A program made the position numbers and the translations under genes. From positions 1,498,001 to 1,562,000 of the forward strand of contig NZ_AP018786.1 in assembly GCF_003609995.1 (NCBI RefSeq): 64,000 nt of DNA, given 5' to 3'. Origin of the DNA: Sutterella megalosphaeroides (GTDB lineage Bacteria; Pseudomonadota; Gammaproteobacteria; Burkholderiales; Burkholderiaceae_F). This document shows positions 17,270 through 25,759 of this stretch, one piece after another (position 1 is the stretch's first letter; each line of letters begins with the position of its first letter). Below the pieces are notes generated by a model. That model saw nothing but the letters and a program-made list of their open reading frames with translations. It ran no database searches and was not told where the DNA came from.

Positions 17270-18103
17270 ATGGAGCGCGACCTGTGGATCAACGTGAGAA
17301 AGCGCCGCGGCACCGTGGCGCTTGACGTCGACATTCGCATTCCCGCCGACGGGATCATCGTTCTGCGCGGCGAATCGGGCTCGGGGAAAACGACGCTCGC
17401 CGACCTCGTTGCGGGTCGCATCGTTCCCGACGACGGGCTCGTGCGGCTCGGCGGTCGAACGCTCGTCGACGTTCTTCGAGGGATCGTCCTTCCGCCTCAC
17501 GCCCGGGGGATCGGCTACGTCTTTCAGACGCACCGCCTCTTTCCTCACCTCACGGTGCGCCAAAACATCGAATTCGCCCGCACGACGGGGCGCCGCTCGA
17601 AGGGCGCCTGGTCGGGCCTCACGGTCGACGAAGCGGCACGACGTTTCGGCCTCACCCACCTTTTGGATCGGCGCCCCGGGACGCTCTCGGGCGGCGAAAG
17701 CCAGCGAGCGGCCCTCGCCCGTGCGCTTTACGGCGCCGAGGACCTCCTCATTCTCGACGAACCGCTCTCAAGCCTTGATCCCAAGCTGCGCGAACGCCTG
17801 ATGGACGAAATCGAAGCGGCCTTGTCGGGCCTTTCGATTCCCGTTCTCTACATCACGCACAGCGACCGCGAAACCGAGCGCCTGGCGCGCCGCGTCTACC
17901 GGCTCGCGGCCGGAAGAATCGTCGACTACGTCGATTTCGGACGAGAGCATCCCCACGCGAGCGAGGACGACATCGAGGAGCTTTCTCCGGACGACCTTCG
18001 GCACGTTGCCTCAACTTCCCCGAGACCACCTTCCGCTGCAGTCCGACCGAACCCGCCGTTCGACGCCTACGCGGCGCGGTCCGCGTCGGATTCTTGGGGC
18101 TGA
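17270..18103 (+). CDS. modC: Molybdate ABC transporter ATPase, short form
   Basis: The 277-residue ATPase has Walker A GESGSGKTT near residues 35-43, the signature LSGGESQRAALARAL near 142-156 and Walker B LLILDEPLSSLD near 160-171. Its position before modA and modB identifies it as ModC. Canonical ModC proteins are about 350 residues and end in a molybdate-binding TOBE domain. Here the ABC domain is followed by only about 50 low-complexity residues, so TOBE is absent. The start at 17270 has GGAGGA 6 bases upstream. The ModE-like box lies upstream. Confidence 0.85.
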   Translation: MERDLWINVRKRRGTVALDVDIRIPADGIIVLRGESGSGKTTLADLVAGRIVPDDGLVRLGGRTLVDVLRGIVLPPHARGIGYVFQTHRLFPHLTVRQNIEFARTTGRRSKGAWSGLTVDEAARRFGLTHLLDRRPGTLSGGESQRAALARALYGAEDLLILDEPLSSLDPKLRERLMDEIEAALSGLSIPVLYITHSDRETERLARRVYRLAAGRIVDYVDFGREHPHASEDDIEELSPDDLRHVASTSPRPPSAAVRPNPPFDAYAARSASDSWG

Positions 18104-18230
18104 GTGCTTCGGGAAATCCGCCGAAGCCCGGCTTGAGCTGCAACTTCTTTTGCCCGATCGATATCAAAAACCACCGACCAACACAACCACAGACCACATC
18201 CACGACTTACGTCATTTTTCGGAGACTCCC

Positions 18231-19001
18231 ATGACCACTCGCAACTCCCGTCTCGATACGCTCTCCCTTCGCATGAAGCCCGCCGCGCTGCTTCTCACGG
18301 CCGCCCTCTCCTTCGGGCTCGGCGCTTCGGTCGCTCAGGCCGAAGTGATCGTCACCACCGGCGCGGGCTACGTCCCGATGGTGAAAGCCCTCGTTGCGGC
18401 GTACCAAACCGAGACGGGCGCCAAGGTGGGGACGGCCTTCGGCGGCAACATCGGGCAGATGCTCGCGCAGACCGCGTCCGGGTCGGGCGTCAACGTCGTG
18501 GTTTCCGATCGTGCGAGTCTCAAGAAATTCAAGATGCTCGATAAGACCGAGGTCGTCCTCGGCACGACCCCGATCGTTCTCATTTGGAAGAAGGGCCTCG
18601 CGCTCGCTTCTCCCGACGATCTCGCCAAGCCCGACGTCGAACGCATCGCCTATCCCGACCCCAAGGCCGCGGTCTACGGGCGTGCGGCCGCGGATTTTCT
18701 GAAGACCTCGGGGCTCGGTGCGAAGCTCGAAGGAAAGATCAACGTCGTATCGACCGTTCCGCAGGTGACGGCCTACGTCGCGAAGGGCGAAATGGACGCG
18801 GGGTTCGTCAATCGCCTTGCCGCCAACGCCCAGAAGGCGAAACTCGGCGGGTCGCTTGAAATCGCCGACTGCCATCAGCCGATCGTCATGACGGCGCGTC
18901 CCGTCGAGGGCGCCTCGAAGGCCGAGGACGTCCAGGCGTTCCTTGCCTGGCTCTCGGGCGAAAGCGCGAAGAAGATCCTTCGCGAAAACGGGCTCGACTG
19001 A
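18231..19001 (+). CDS. modA: Molybdate-binding periplasmic protein
   Basis: The 256-residue protein has a Sec signal peptide ending in VAQA at about residue 37. The mature protein is a type-II binding protein of the ModA family (VVVSDRASL and PQVTAYVAKGEMDAGFV motifs), which binds molybdate or tungstate in the periplasm. GGAGA lies upstream of the ATG at 18231. The order modC-modA-modB differs from the common modABC order. The 127-base gap after modC and 199-base gap before modB contain no promoter I can support. Confidence 0.88.
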   Translation: MTTRNSRLDTLSLRMKPAALLLTAALSFGLGASVAQAEVIVTTGAGYVPMVKALVAAYQTETGAKVGTAFGGNIGQMLAQTASGSGVNVVVSDRASLKKFKMLDKTEVVLGTTPIVLIWKKGLALASPDDLAKPDVERIAYPDPKAAVYGRAAADFLKTSGLGAKLEGKINVVSTVPQVTAYVAKGEMDAGFVNRLAANAQKAKLGGSLEIADCHQPIVMTARPVEGASKAEDVQAFLAWLSGESAKKILRENGLD

Positions 19002-19200
19002 GCGCAACCGACCTTGTTCGTCCATTGATGCATTGAAGGAAACGTCGGAGAGCTCGCAGGACTCTTGCCGGAAAGCCTGCGAAGGACAAAGGGCGCCCGA
19101 TCGGCGTTGATTTGTCCTTCGAGTCCCTCTTCGCATCCGCTCCGCCCGTTCCCGACGTTTCCCTCTTCTTTACCCCCTCACCCGCACCCCGAAGCCCGTC

Positions 19201-19914
19201 ATGGAAACCGAATTCTCGCCGGAACTCCTTCTTTCCGTCCTTCGCGATCCCGTGATCGCGGGTGCCCTGGCGCTCACCTTGCGTACGTGCTTGGTGGCAA
19301 CCGCGGGGTTTCTCATCGCGGGGCCGGCGCTCGCGTGGCTCTTTGCGCGCAAGCGCGGCTGGGTCGTGCGCTCGCTCAATTTCCTCGTGACGCTCCCGCT
19401 CGTCTTTCCGCCGATCGCGTTGGGCTACCTCCTTCTGCTCCTTCTCGGGCGCACCGGGCCCGTGGGGGCGCTCTTGGCGGACGCGGGTCTTCCGATGGTC
19501 TTTTCAAGCGCGGCCGTCTACTTTGCGGCGTTCGTGGCGGGGTTGCCGCTTGTCGTGCGGCCCGTGGTCGCCGCTTTGGAGAGCCCCGCGCTTTGCGACC
19601 TGGAGTTCGCTGCGGCCGTTCACGGGGCGCGGCCTCTCACGGTCTTTTTCAAGGTGACGCTTCCCCTCATTCGCACGCACATCCTCTCGGGCCTGTTGCT
19701 CGGTCTCACGCGTGCGAGCGGCGAGGTCGGGATTACGATGATGTTGGGCGGGAACCTTTCGGGCCGCACCAACACGCTGTCGCTCGAAATCTTCAACGCG
19801 GTTTCGCGCGCGGACTTCGATGCGGCAACGGCCCTGTGCCTCGTGCTTTCCGCCTTCACGCTCCTTGTTTTCGCACTGCTCGAAGCACTTCGCCGTCGGT
19901 CCGTGGCGCTCTGA
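19201..19914 (+). CDS. modB: Molybdate ABC transporter permease
   Basis: The 237-residue membrane protein matches ModB in length and topology. The cytoplasmic loop EFAAAVHGARPLTVFFKVTL near residues 138-157 and RASGEVGITMMLGGNLSGRT near residues 173-192 are typical of molybdate permeases. It completes the modCAB importer. The stop at 19914 lies 20 bases from the stop of the convergent DJ-1 family gene. A decayed second copy of its 3' half is found at 20873-21246. Confidence 0.9.
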   Translation: METEFSPELLLSVLRDPVIAGALALTLRTCLVATAGFLIAGPALAWLFARKRGWVVRSLNFLVTLPLVFPPIALGYLLLLLLGRTGPVGALLADAGLPMVFSSAAVYFAAFVAGLPLVVRPVVAALESPALCDLEFAAAVHGARPLTVFFKVTLPLIRTHILSGLLLGLTRASGEVGITMMLGGNLSGRTNTLSLEIFNAVSRADFDAATALCLVLSAFTLLVFALLEALRRRSVAL

Positions 19915-19934
19915 AGCGCTTCGAGAGGTTTCCG

Positions 19935-20675
19935 TCAGTCCTTGGCAAACGGGTCGTCCGTCGGGTCTTCGTTCCAGCGGTATTCCGTGAAGACCGCGAT
20001 GCGTCGGGCCTCTTCGACGCCGAAACGCTTCGCAACGAAGCCGAGCGCCATGTCGGTGCCTGCCGTGAGGCCCGAGCTCGTCGTGAACTTCCCGTCCTCG
20101 ACCCAGCGGGCGCGCCCCACCCAACGCACCTTCGGGAAACGCGAGAGCGCCATGCCGATCGCATTCTTGTTCGAGGTGGCGGCCTTGCCGTCGAGCAGAC
20201 CCGTACGGGCGAGGAGGACCGAACCCGTGCAGACCGTCATGACTTCGCTCGCACCTTCCGCAGCGTCCTTTACCATCGAAAAGAAGGCGTCCGGCAAATT
20301 GAGATAAGCGGGCGCGGCCCCGGGGACGAGGAGCCAATCGACGTGACCCGCTTTCCGAGCGTCGCTCCAGGCTTCGGTCAGGACGGGAACGCCCTGGGCG
20401 CTTTTGACGATGCCCCCTTCGACCGATGCGAAACGAATCGTGAGACCTTCAAGGTTTCCGAGCATCTCCACGGGGCCCATCGCGTCGATCGTCTCGAAAC
20501 CCGGGAAGAGCAGTACGAGGAGATCGTGCGCAGTGCGGCCTTCGTGGGTGCTTGCGGTTTCCGGGGCCTGCTCGGAGGAACTCAGGGCGAAGGCCGCCGA
20601 ACTCGTTAGGGCCGTGCCCGCGGCGAGTACGGAAAGAGAAAGTGTTTCGAGCAACGTGCGACGATTAACGGTCAT
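19935..20675 (-). CDS. Exported DJ-1/PfpI family protein (isonitrile hydratase-like)
   Basis: The 246-residue protein has an N-terminal signal of about 30 residues with twin arginines (MTVNRRTLLETLSL), followed by AFA. The rest is a DJ-1/PfpI domain: LLFPGFETIDAMGPVEM near residues 55-71 and the nucleophile-elbow motif VCTGSVLLA near residue 145, with the reactive Cys. The CTGS form and the early Asp-Gly/Pro pattern resemble isonitrile hydratase and GlxA-type amidase-like domains. Family members are mostly cytosolic, so the export signal is unusual. The start at 20675 is chosen because it places the signal peptide at the N-terminus. Substrate unknown. Confidence 0.8.
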   Translation of the reverse strand: MTVNRRTLLETLSLSVLAAGTALTSSAAFALSSSEQAPETASTHEGRTAHDLLVLLFPGFETIDAMGPVEMLGNLEGLTIRFASVEGGIVKSAQGVPVLTEAWSDARKAGHVDWLLVPGAAPAYLNLPDAFFSMVKDAAEGASEVMTVCTGSVLLARTGLLDGKAATSNKNAIGMALSRFPKVRWVGRARWVEDGKFTTSSGLTAGTDMALGFVAKRFGVEEARRIAVFTEYRWNEDPTDDPFAKD

Positions 20676-20808
20676 GGATAAACCTCGATGTAGGGAAAAA
20701 AGAAGAGAACGGAAAAACCCGGGGACTTCCGTCGGCATCCTACTCGTAGAAAGGCGACCGTTGCTTAAGGCGGGTTCGATTTGCCTGACGTTCGGACAGG
20801 CTCGGAAA

Positions 20809-20872
20809 CGCGTATCATTCGGTGCGACATCAACGACCGAATTAGAGCTCGCCATGACGACCCGTGCCCCGA
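20809..20872 (+). repeat. Diverged copy of the LysR-gene promoter/start region
   Basis: The stretch from CGCGTATCATTCGG (20809) to ATGACGACCCGTG (start at 20854) closely matches 25704-25759, which holds the upstream region and first codons of the LysR-type gene. The distance to the ATG is 45 versus 43 bases. After about four codons the similarity ends and modB-like sequence begins. It is the 5' remnant of a LysR gene that has been lost. Confidence 0.7.
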
Positions 20873-21246
20873 GTGCGGATGCGGGTCTTCCGATGGTTTT
20901 TGCGCCCGCGGCCCTCTGCTTGCGGCGTTGGAGAGTCCGGCGCTCACCGACCTTGAATTCGCGGCGGCGGTACACGGAGCGCGCCCCCTGACGGTCTTTT
21001 TTCGCGTGACGCTTTCGCTCATTCGCACGCACATCCTATCGGGTTTGTTGTTCGTCCTCACGCGAGCGAGCGGTGAGGTCGGGATCACGATGATGTTGCG
21101 CGGAAACCTTTCGGGCCGCACCAACACGTTGTCGCTCGAAATTTTCAACGCCGTTTCGCGCGGCCTTGTGTCTCGTCCTCTCCGCCTTCACGCTCCTTGT
21201 TTTAGTTCTTCTCGAAGCGCTCCGCCGTCGGTCCGTGGCGCTCTGA
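20873..21246 (+). pseudogene. Decayed partial modB copy
   Basis: From GCGGGTCTTCCGATGGT onward this region follows the second half of modB (19480-19914), including the ARPLTVFF and GEVGITMML coding stretches and the shared end GTGGCGCTCTGA. It lacks roughly 45-50 bases corresponding to the segment after residue 100 and about 20 bases near the 3' end. No full-length frame remains. The 5' end is fused to a LysR promoter remnant. It is a relic of duplication or recombination. Confidence 0.85.
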
Positions 21247-21315
21247 AGGCTTCGCCGGACCGCTTGAGCCGGTTTCACGAACCAGCGGATGACGGAAGCA
21301 GTACCTGTGAGAGCT

Positions 21316-21930
21316 TCAGTCGAGGAAGGTCCCGGAGGCGATCTTTTCTTTGAGCTCCGCTGCCGAGCGCACGCCGAGCTTTCGCATGGCGTTGGAGCGG
21401 AAAAATTCAATCGTACGACGCGAAACGCCGATTCTCTCTGCAATCTGCCGGCTCGTGAGGTTTTGCCCGACGAGCGCGACCACCTGTCGTTCGCGGTCGC
21501 TCAACTGCGGCGCCGCTTCGGGCACCGGCGAGCGACGTTGAGCCGTGTGACCGTAGACGGGATTGTCTTCCGCTCGCCGGACGGCCTCAAGCAAACGCTC
21601 GGCCCCCACGGGCTTCGGCAAAAACGAAACCGCTCCTTTTTGCATCACGTCCACGGCAAGGTCGATCGATCCGTGGGCCGAGAGAAAAACGATCGGCAGA
21701 GTCGAGCCGTGTGCAAGGAGTCGCTCCTGGAGTTGCGGTCCGGTCATGCCCGTCATCTTGACGTCGAGAAGAAGGCAGCCCCGGCTCGTGACGTCCCCTG
21801 CTTTGAGGAACGCTTCCGCGCTCGAATAGACGACCGTTTCGTAGCCTTCGCCCTCAAGCAGAAAACTTATGGCGTCGCACAAGGCTTCGTCGTCGTCGAG
21901 GATACGAATCAAAAAAGGCTCACGGCGCAT
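21316..21930 (-). CDS. FixJ/NarL-type response regulator (TtrR-like)
   Basis: The 204-residue regulator has a receiver domain with acidic residues LDDDEA near residue 10 and the phospho-acceptor in LLLDVKMTG near residue 54. The Lys motif is FLPKPVG. A LuxR-type helix-turn-helix follows (LSDRERQVVALVGQNLTSRQ near residues 144-163). The pairing with a TtrS-like sensor, whose gene it overlaps by 11 bases, suggests control of anaerobic respiration genes as in tetrathionate TtrSR systems. The divergent flavoprotein gene is the obvious candidate target. The actual signal is unknown. Confidence 0.88.
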   Translation of the reverse strand: MRREPFLIRILDDDEALCDAISFLLEGEGYETVVYSSAEAFLKAGDVTSRGCLLLDVKMTGMTGPQLQERLLAHGSTLPIVFLSAHGSIDLAVDVMQKGAVSFLPKPVGAERLLEAVRRAEDNPVYGHTAQRRSPVPEAAPQLSDRERQVVALVGQNLTSRQIAERIGVSRRTIEFFRSNAMRKLGVRSAAELKEKIASGTFLD

Positions 21931-23695
21931 CGGTCGGTGGCTCCTCGCGGATGAGTGGAATCGCAATGCGGGCTTGAAGGCCGTGCGCTTCCAAGGGGTT
22001 GATCGAAAAGGAAAGCGTACCTCCGTGTCGCTCGATGAGGTGCCGTACGATGGAGAGCCCCAACCCGAGCCCCGAGGGTTTTTCACTTGTGACGGGCGTG
22101 GTGAGGGTCTTGAGGCGCTCGACGTCCGCAAAAGGTCCGTTATCGACAATGTCGAACGTGATCGAGCCGTCGGTGAGGCCGACCCGCAACAGAATGACGG
22201 GCGACGCGACGCCTTCGGTGGCTTGTGCGGCGTTGCGAAGGAGGTTCACCACGGCGAGTTCCATTTCAATGAGGCTCGCGCGAATGCGGGTGGTCCTGAG
22301 GCTCTCCGAACATTCGAGGATAATCCGATCCTTCCAACGCGGGTACGACAGAAACAGGTGATCAAGCAACTCTCCGATTGTCAGCGGCGTGAGGACGGGA
22401 TTGCGTTCGCGAGCATAGTTGCGCACGCGGTCGACGATGTTGGCGGCTCGTTCGGCCTGGGTTGAGATCCGGCGGGCAATGCTTCGTATGCGTTCGGGTG
22501 TCGTCGCTTCCGAATCGGCCTGACGCTCGAGCCCTTCCGCGTAGAGCCGCACGGCCGCAAGCGGCTGATGCACTTCGTGGGCGATGAGGCTCGAAAGCTG
22601 TCCGACGGCTCCCGCGCGTTGCAGCGATTCGATGCGGCGGTTCTGATTCGTTTCTCGGCGATGAGCTTCTTCGAGCTCGGCTTCGCGTTGACGAACGAGC
22701 TTGTCCGAGCGCCACGCGTGGAGGAAAAAGCCCGTCAGTGCCAGCAGCGCAAAGGCGATCAGCGGACGGTAGGTCTCGATGAAGCGCCGTACCGTCCACT
22801 CGCGCAAGTACGCGTACGGCCCCGTTTTCAGAATTTTCAGAAGGTTGTCGACCGCGTGGTAGTCGGTTGCAACCGACCAGGCGCGGCCGTCCTCGGTGGG
22901 CGGCATCGTCAGGAGCGCTACGAGCAGTTTTCTCGAATGCTCGGGTGCGATGGTCGGCATGACGGAAATCCCCTGCGCGGGATAGAGTCGCGTACTGTGC
23001 CGACAAGCAACCTCTCCCGTAACATCTCCGGGCGGCGGCAAAACGCGCAGTTGCCGCGCGAGCTCGGGGTAGTGTTTTTCGAGTGCTTCGAAAGCACAGA
23101 GCCTCAGGAAGCCCGCATCGACCCGTCCCGAGGCGACGGCTTCGGCCACCTCTTCCATCGAGGCGCTTCGGTGAAAGAAGAGATTCTCGGCAAAGAACCG
23201 ATCGGGATCTTCGCCCGCGGCCGCAATTTCACCCAATGCGATCTGGTAGCCCGAAAAGCCGTACGGGAGATTGGCGGCAAGTCGCGTGCCGCGCAACTCG
23301 AGAAGCGAGCGCGCATCGTCATGCCGAAGAACGATGGCCGTCCCCTCGTTGTGGTTCGGATCTTCGAGCCCCGGAGCGACGCTCGTGGCCAGGGGACGTG
23401 CCCCGGTGTCGACAAGACGTCGAGCTACCCCCGCACTGCTCACGAACACGTCCACTTCGCCCGCCCGCACGGCGCGTTCGAGCCCGGCCACGCTGTAGTG
23501 CGTGACGACGAGGTTCTCGCGTCCGAAAGTGCTCGCCAGTGTTGCGCTGGTGGAATCGAGGAATTCGTCGCGTTGGTGAAGAAGCGCGAAAGCACTGATC
23601 CCCACCCGAATCGGCGAGGCGTCTCCCGTAGCGGGGACAAAGAGCGCACACGTCATTGCAGCGGCAAGGAGCGCATTCGGGAATCGAGCGGACAT
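21920..23695 (-). CDS. TtrS-like sensor histidine kinase with periplasmic PhnD-like domain
   Basis: The 591-residue sensor starts with a signal peptide or first membrane segment (residues 1-27). A phosphonate-binding-like (PhnD/TtrS) periplasmic domain follows to about residue 295, then a membrane helix (LIAFALLALTGFFLHAW, about 300-316). The kinase part has an H-box SLIAHEVHQPLAAVRLYA, of the HExxQPL class found in TtrS and DctB. It also has an N-box NLLRNAAQA, a G1 motif DIVDNGPF and a G2 motif GLGLGLSIV. An alternative start at 23857 would add an implausible leader. It forms an operon with the response regulator. Confidence 0.88.
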   Translation of the reverse strand: MSARFPNALLAAAMTCALFVPATGDASPIRVGISAFALLHQRDEFLDSTSATLASTFGRENLVVTHYSVAGLERAVRAGEVDVFVSSAGVARRLVDTGARPLATSVAPGLEDPNHNEGTAIVLRHDDARSLLELRGTRLAANLPYGFSGYQIALGEIAAAGEDPDRFFAENLFFHRSASMEEVAEAVASGRVDAGFLRLCAFEALEKHYPELARQLRVLPPPGDVTGEVACRHSTRLYPAQGISVMPTIAPEHSRKLLVALLTMPPTEDGRAWSVATDYHAVDNLLKILKTGPYAYLREWTVRRFIETYRPLIAFALLALTGFFLHAWRSDKLVRQREAELEEAHRRETNQNRRIESLQRAGAVGQLSSLIAHEVHQPLAAVRLYAEGLERQADSEATTPERIRSIARRISTQAERAANIVDRVRNYARERNPVLTPLTIGELLDHLFLSYPRWKDRIILECSESLRTTRIRASLIEMELAVVNLLRNAAQATEGVASPVILLRVGLTDGSITFDIVDNGPFADVERLKTLTTPVTSEKPSGLGLGLSIVRHLIERHGGTLSFSINPLEAHGLQARIAIPLIREEPPTDAP

Positions 23696-23991
23696 CGATC
23701 GGGTCAAAACCAAGGAACGGAAGGAAGAAAGAAAGAAGCGGCGGCCCGGGGGCACGCCCGGAAATTCTAGCCCGCGTGGAATGCCTCCCGACCGTGCTCT
23801 TGCAACCTCGGGCGTGCCCGTACACCCGTTGAATCGACCCTCCTTGAGCCCGGTCAAGACTACTTATCGGACCTTGCGTAATAGAGTTTTCTTCATGCGG
23901 CAACGCTCGCCCGCCTCCGATTCGACCAATGTCGGAAGCCGCCGAACCGCCCTGCCGCAGGACCACAACCCATCGCAAAGGAGACTTTCAT

Positions 23992-25485
23992 ATGACCGAC
24001 ATGAATCGTCGTTCCGCTCTTCGTACGGGGCTTTTCGGAGCCGTTGCCGCCACGGCCGCGGGTACGGCCAATCTGGTGCACGCCGCGGAGCCTGCCGCCG
24101 AGACGGGTGTCAAGACGCTCGAGTTCGACCTCGTCGTGATCGGTGCGGGCTGCGCCGGCATGACCGCGGCACTTGAAGCCGCCGACGCGGGTGCCAAGGT
24201 GGCTCTCCTCGAAAAGATGTCCGCTCCCTTCGGCAACACGATCTACGCGGGCGGTCACTTCAACGCGACGAACACGTTCGTGCAGAAGAAAAACGGCTTC
24301 ACCGACACGATCGACGAGTTCTACAAGGACATGATGGAGGTCTCGCAGCACCGCGGCGACCCGAAGCTCACGCGCATCTACTGCGAAAAGAGCGCCGACT
24401 GCATCGAATGGCTCACGAAGCGCTGCGGCATCAAGTGGGGCAAGATGGTGAAGGAAGTGTGGCCGGCCACCGTGCGCGGGCACGTCGTTGCCGGTCCGAA
24501 GAAGCCGGGCGGCGCTCAGCTCACCTTCCAGATGCTCGAAGAAGTCAAAAAGCACAAGAACATCACCTTCATGACGAATACGAAGGCGATTGAACTTCTG
24601 AAGACGCCTCTGCTCGAATGCGTCGGTGCCCGGGCCGTCTCGAAGAGCCAGGGGGCGCTCGAACTCCGTTCGAAGTGCGGCGTCATCGTGGCTACGGGCG
24701 GGTTCCATGCCAACAAGGAGATGGTGTGCCGATACATGGGCGGCGGCGTCGCTTGGATGCCGCTTCGCGGTTCGGCTTACATGATGGGGGAAAATATCAC
24801 GCTCACCCGCCCCTTCTTCCCGAATTACGTCAATATGGACCAGTTCCACGGCGGACCGATCGGCGTCAATCAGGCGAATCCCTCGACGATGGTCAACTAC
24901 GGCGTGATCGTCAACAAGGCGGCCCACCGCATCATCGACGAAGAGAAGACCTACGTGGCGATCGCGAAGGAACTTCCGTCGATCACGAAGGACAACAGCG
25001 CCTTCATCATCATTGACAGTCAGGTGGTCGACATCGAAACCGTCGCGACGCGCATCGCCCGCTACAAGAAGGCCAAGGCGCCGATCGCCGAAGGGAAGAC
25101 GATTGCCGAACTCGCCAAATCGATGGGTGTCGACGAAAAGACGCTTGTTGGTACGATCGACGAATACAACGCGGCCGTGAAGGCCGGCAAGGGCGATACG
25201 CTGACGCCTCCGAATACGCTTGAAAAGCCCCGCCTCATCGAAAAGGGCCCCTTCTTTGCGTTCGCCTTCCAGGGCGGCATGACGGCAACCTTCGGCGGCC
25301 CCAAGATCGGAGCGAACGGCGAGGTGCTCAACACCGAAAACCAGCCGATCCCGGGGCTTTTTGCCTGCGGGAACTCGATCGGCGGCCTCTTCTACGACGA
25401 CTACATTGTGGGCTCGCAACTGACGGCAGCCGTCATCTGGGGGCGTCTCTCGGCTCAAGCTGCCGTGAAGGCGCTGAAGGCCTGA
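23992..25485 (+). CDS. Tat-exported FAD-dependent fumarate reductase/succinate dehydrogenase-type flavoprotein
   Basis: The 497-residue protein starts with a Tat signal (MNRRSALRTGLFGAVAA, cleavage near residue 32). It then has a Rossmann FAD motif VIGAGCAGMTAALEAADAG near residues 49-67. The FAD_binding_2 fold continues with ATGGFHANKEM near residue 242 and the C-terminal SIGGLFYDDYIVGSQ near residue 463. No heme CxxCH and no FMN domain are encoded, so it must receive electrons from a separate partner. This family reduces or oxidises periplasmic organic acids or related C=C substrates. Its placement between a divergent TtrSR-like pair and a LysR gene suggests substrate-induced expression. 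AAAGGAG precedes the ATG. Confidence 0.9.
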   Translation: MTDMNRRSALRTGLFGAVAATAAGTANLVHAAEPAAETGVKTLEFDLVVIGAGCAGMTAALEAADAGAKVALLEKMSAPFGNTIYAGGHFNATNTFVQKKNGFTDTIDEFYKDMMEVSQHRGDPKLTRIYCEKSADCIEWLTKRCGIKWGKMVKEVWPATVRGHVVAGPKKPGGAQLTFQMLEEVKKHKNITFMTNTKAIELLKTPLLECVGARAVSKSQGALELRSKCGVIVATGGFHANKEMVCRYMGGGVAWMPLRGSAYMMGENITLTRPFFPNYVNMDQFHGGPIGVNQANPSTMVNYGVIVNKAAHRIIDEEKTYVAIAKELPSITKDNSAFIIIDSQVVDIETVATRIARYKKAKAPIAEGKTIAELAKSMGVDEKTLVGTIDEYNAAVKAGKGDTLTPPNTLEKPRLIEKGPFFAFAFQGGMTATFGGPKIGANGEVLNTENQPIPGLFACGNSIGGLFYDDYIVGSQLTAAVIWGRLSAQAAVKALKA

Positions 25486-25703
25486 AGATCTGAAAGCACT
25501 GCGAGGGGCGGTTGCCGGTCATCGATTCGGCTTCTCGGACTGCGGACCGAGAGGTAGGCCGATCGTACGATTGCGTGATTGCTCCTCGAGCAGCGTACGC
25601 TTACGACTCGACCGTCTTTTTTCGAAAGGCGGCCGAGTCGCCGTCGTTTTGTCGATGCGTCGCAGAAGGCCGATTCGCTCCTCTTTTCTCCTACGGGTTT
25701 AAC

Positions 25704-25759
25704 CGCGTATCATTCGGGGCTACAACAACGATTGACGAATCCGCCCATGACGACCCGTG
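25704..25759 (+). repeat. LysR promoter/start region repeated at 20809
   Basis: CGCGTATCATTCGG and ATGACGACCCGTG flank a partly conserved 5' leader. The same arrangement is found upstream of the modB relic at 20809-20872. Conservation before the ATG suggests either recent duplication or a functional regulatory site such as the autoregulatory LysR box. Confidence 0.6.
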
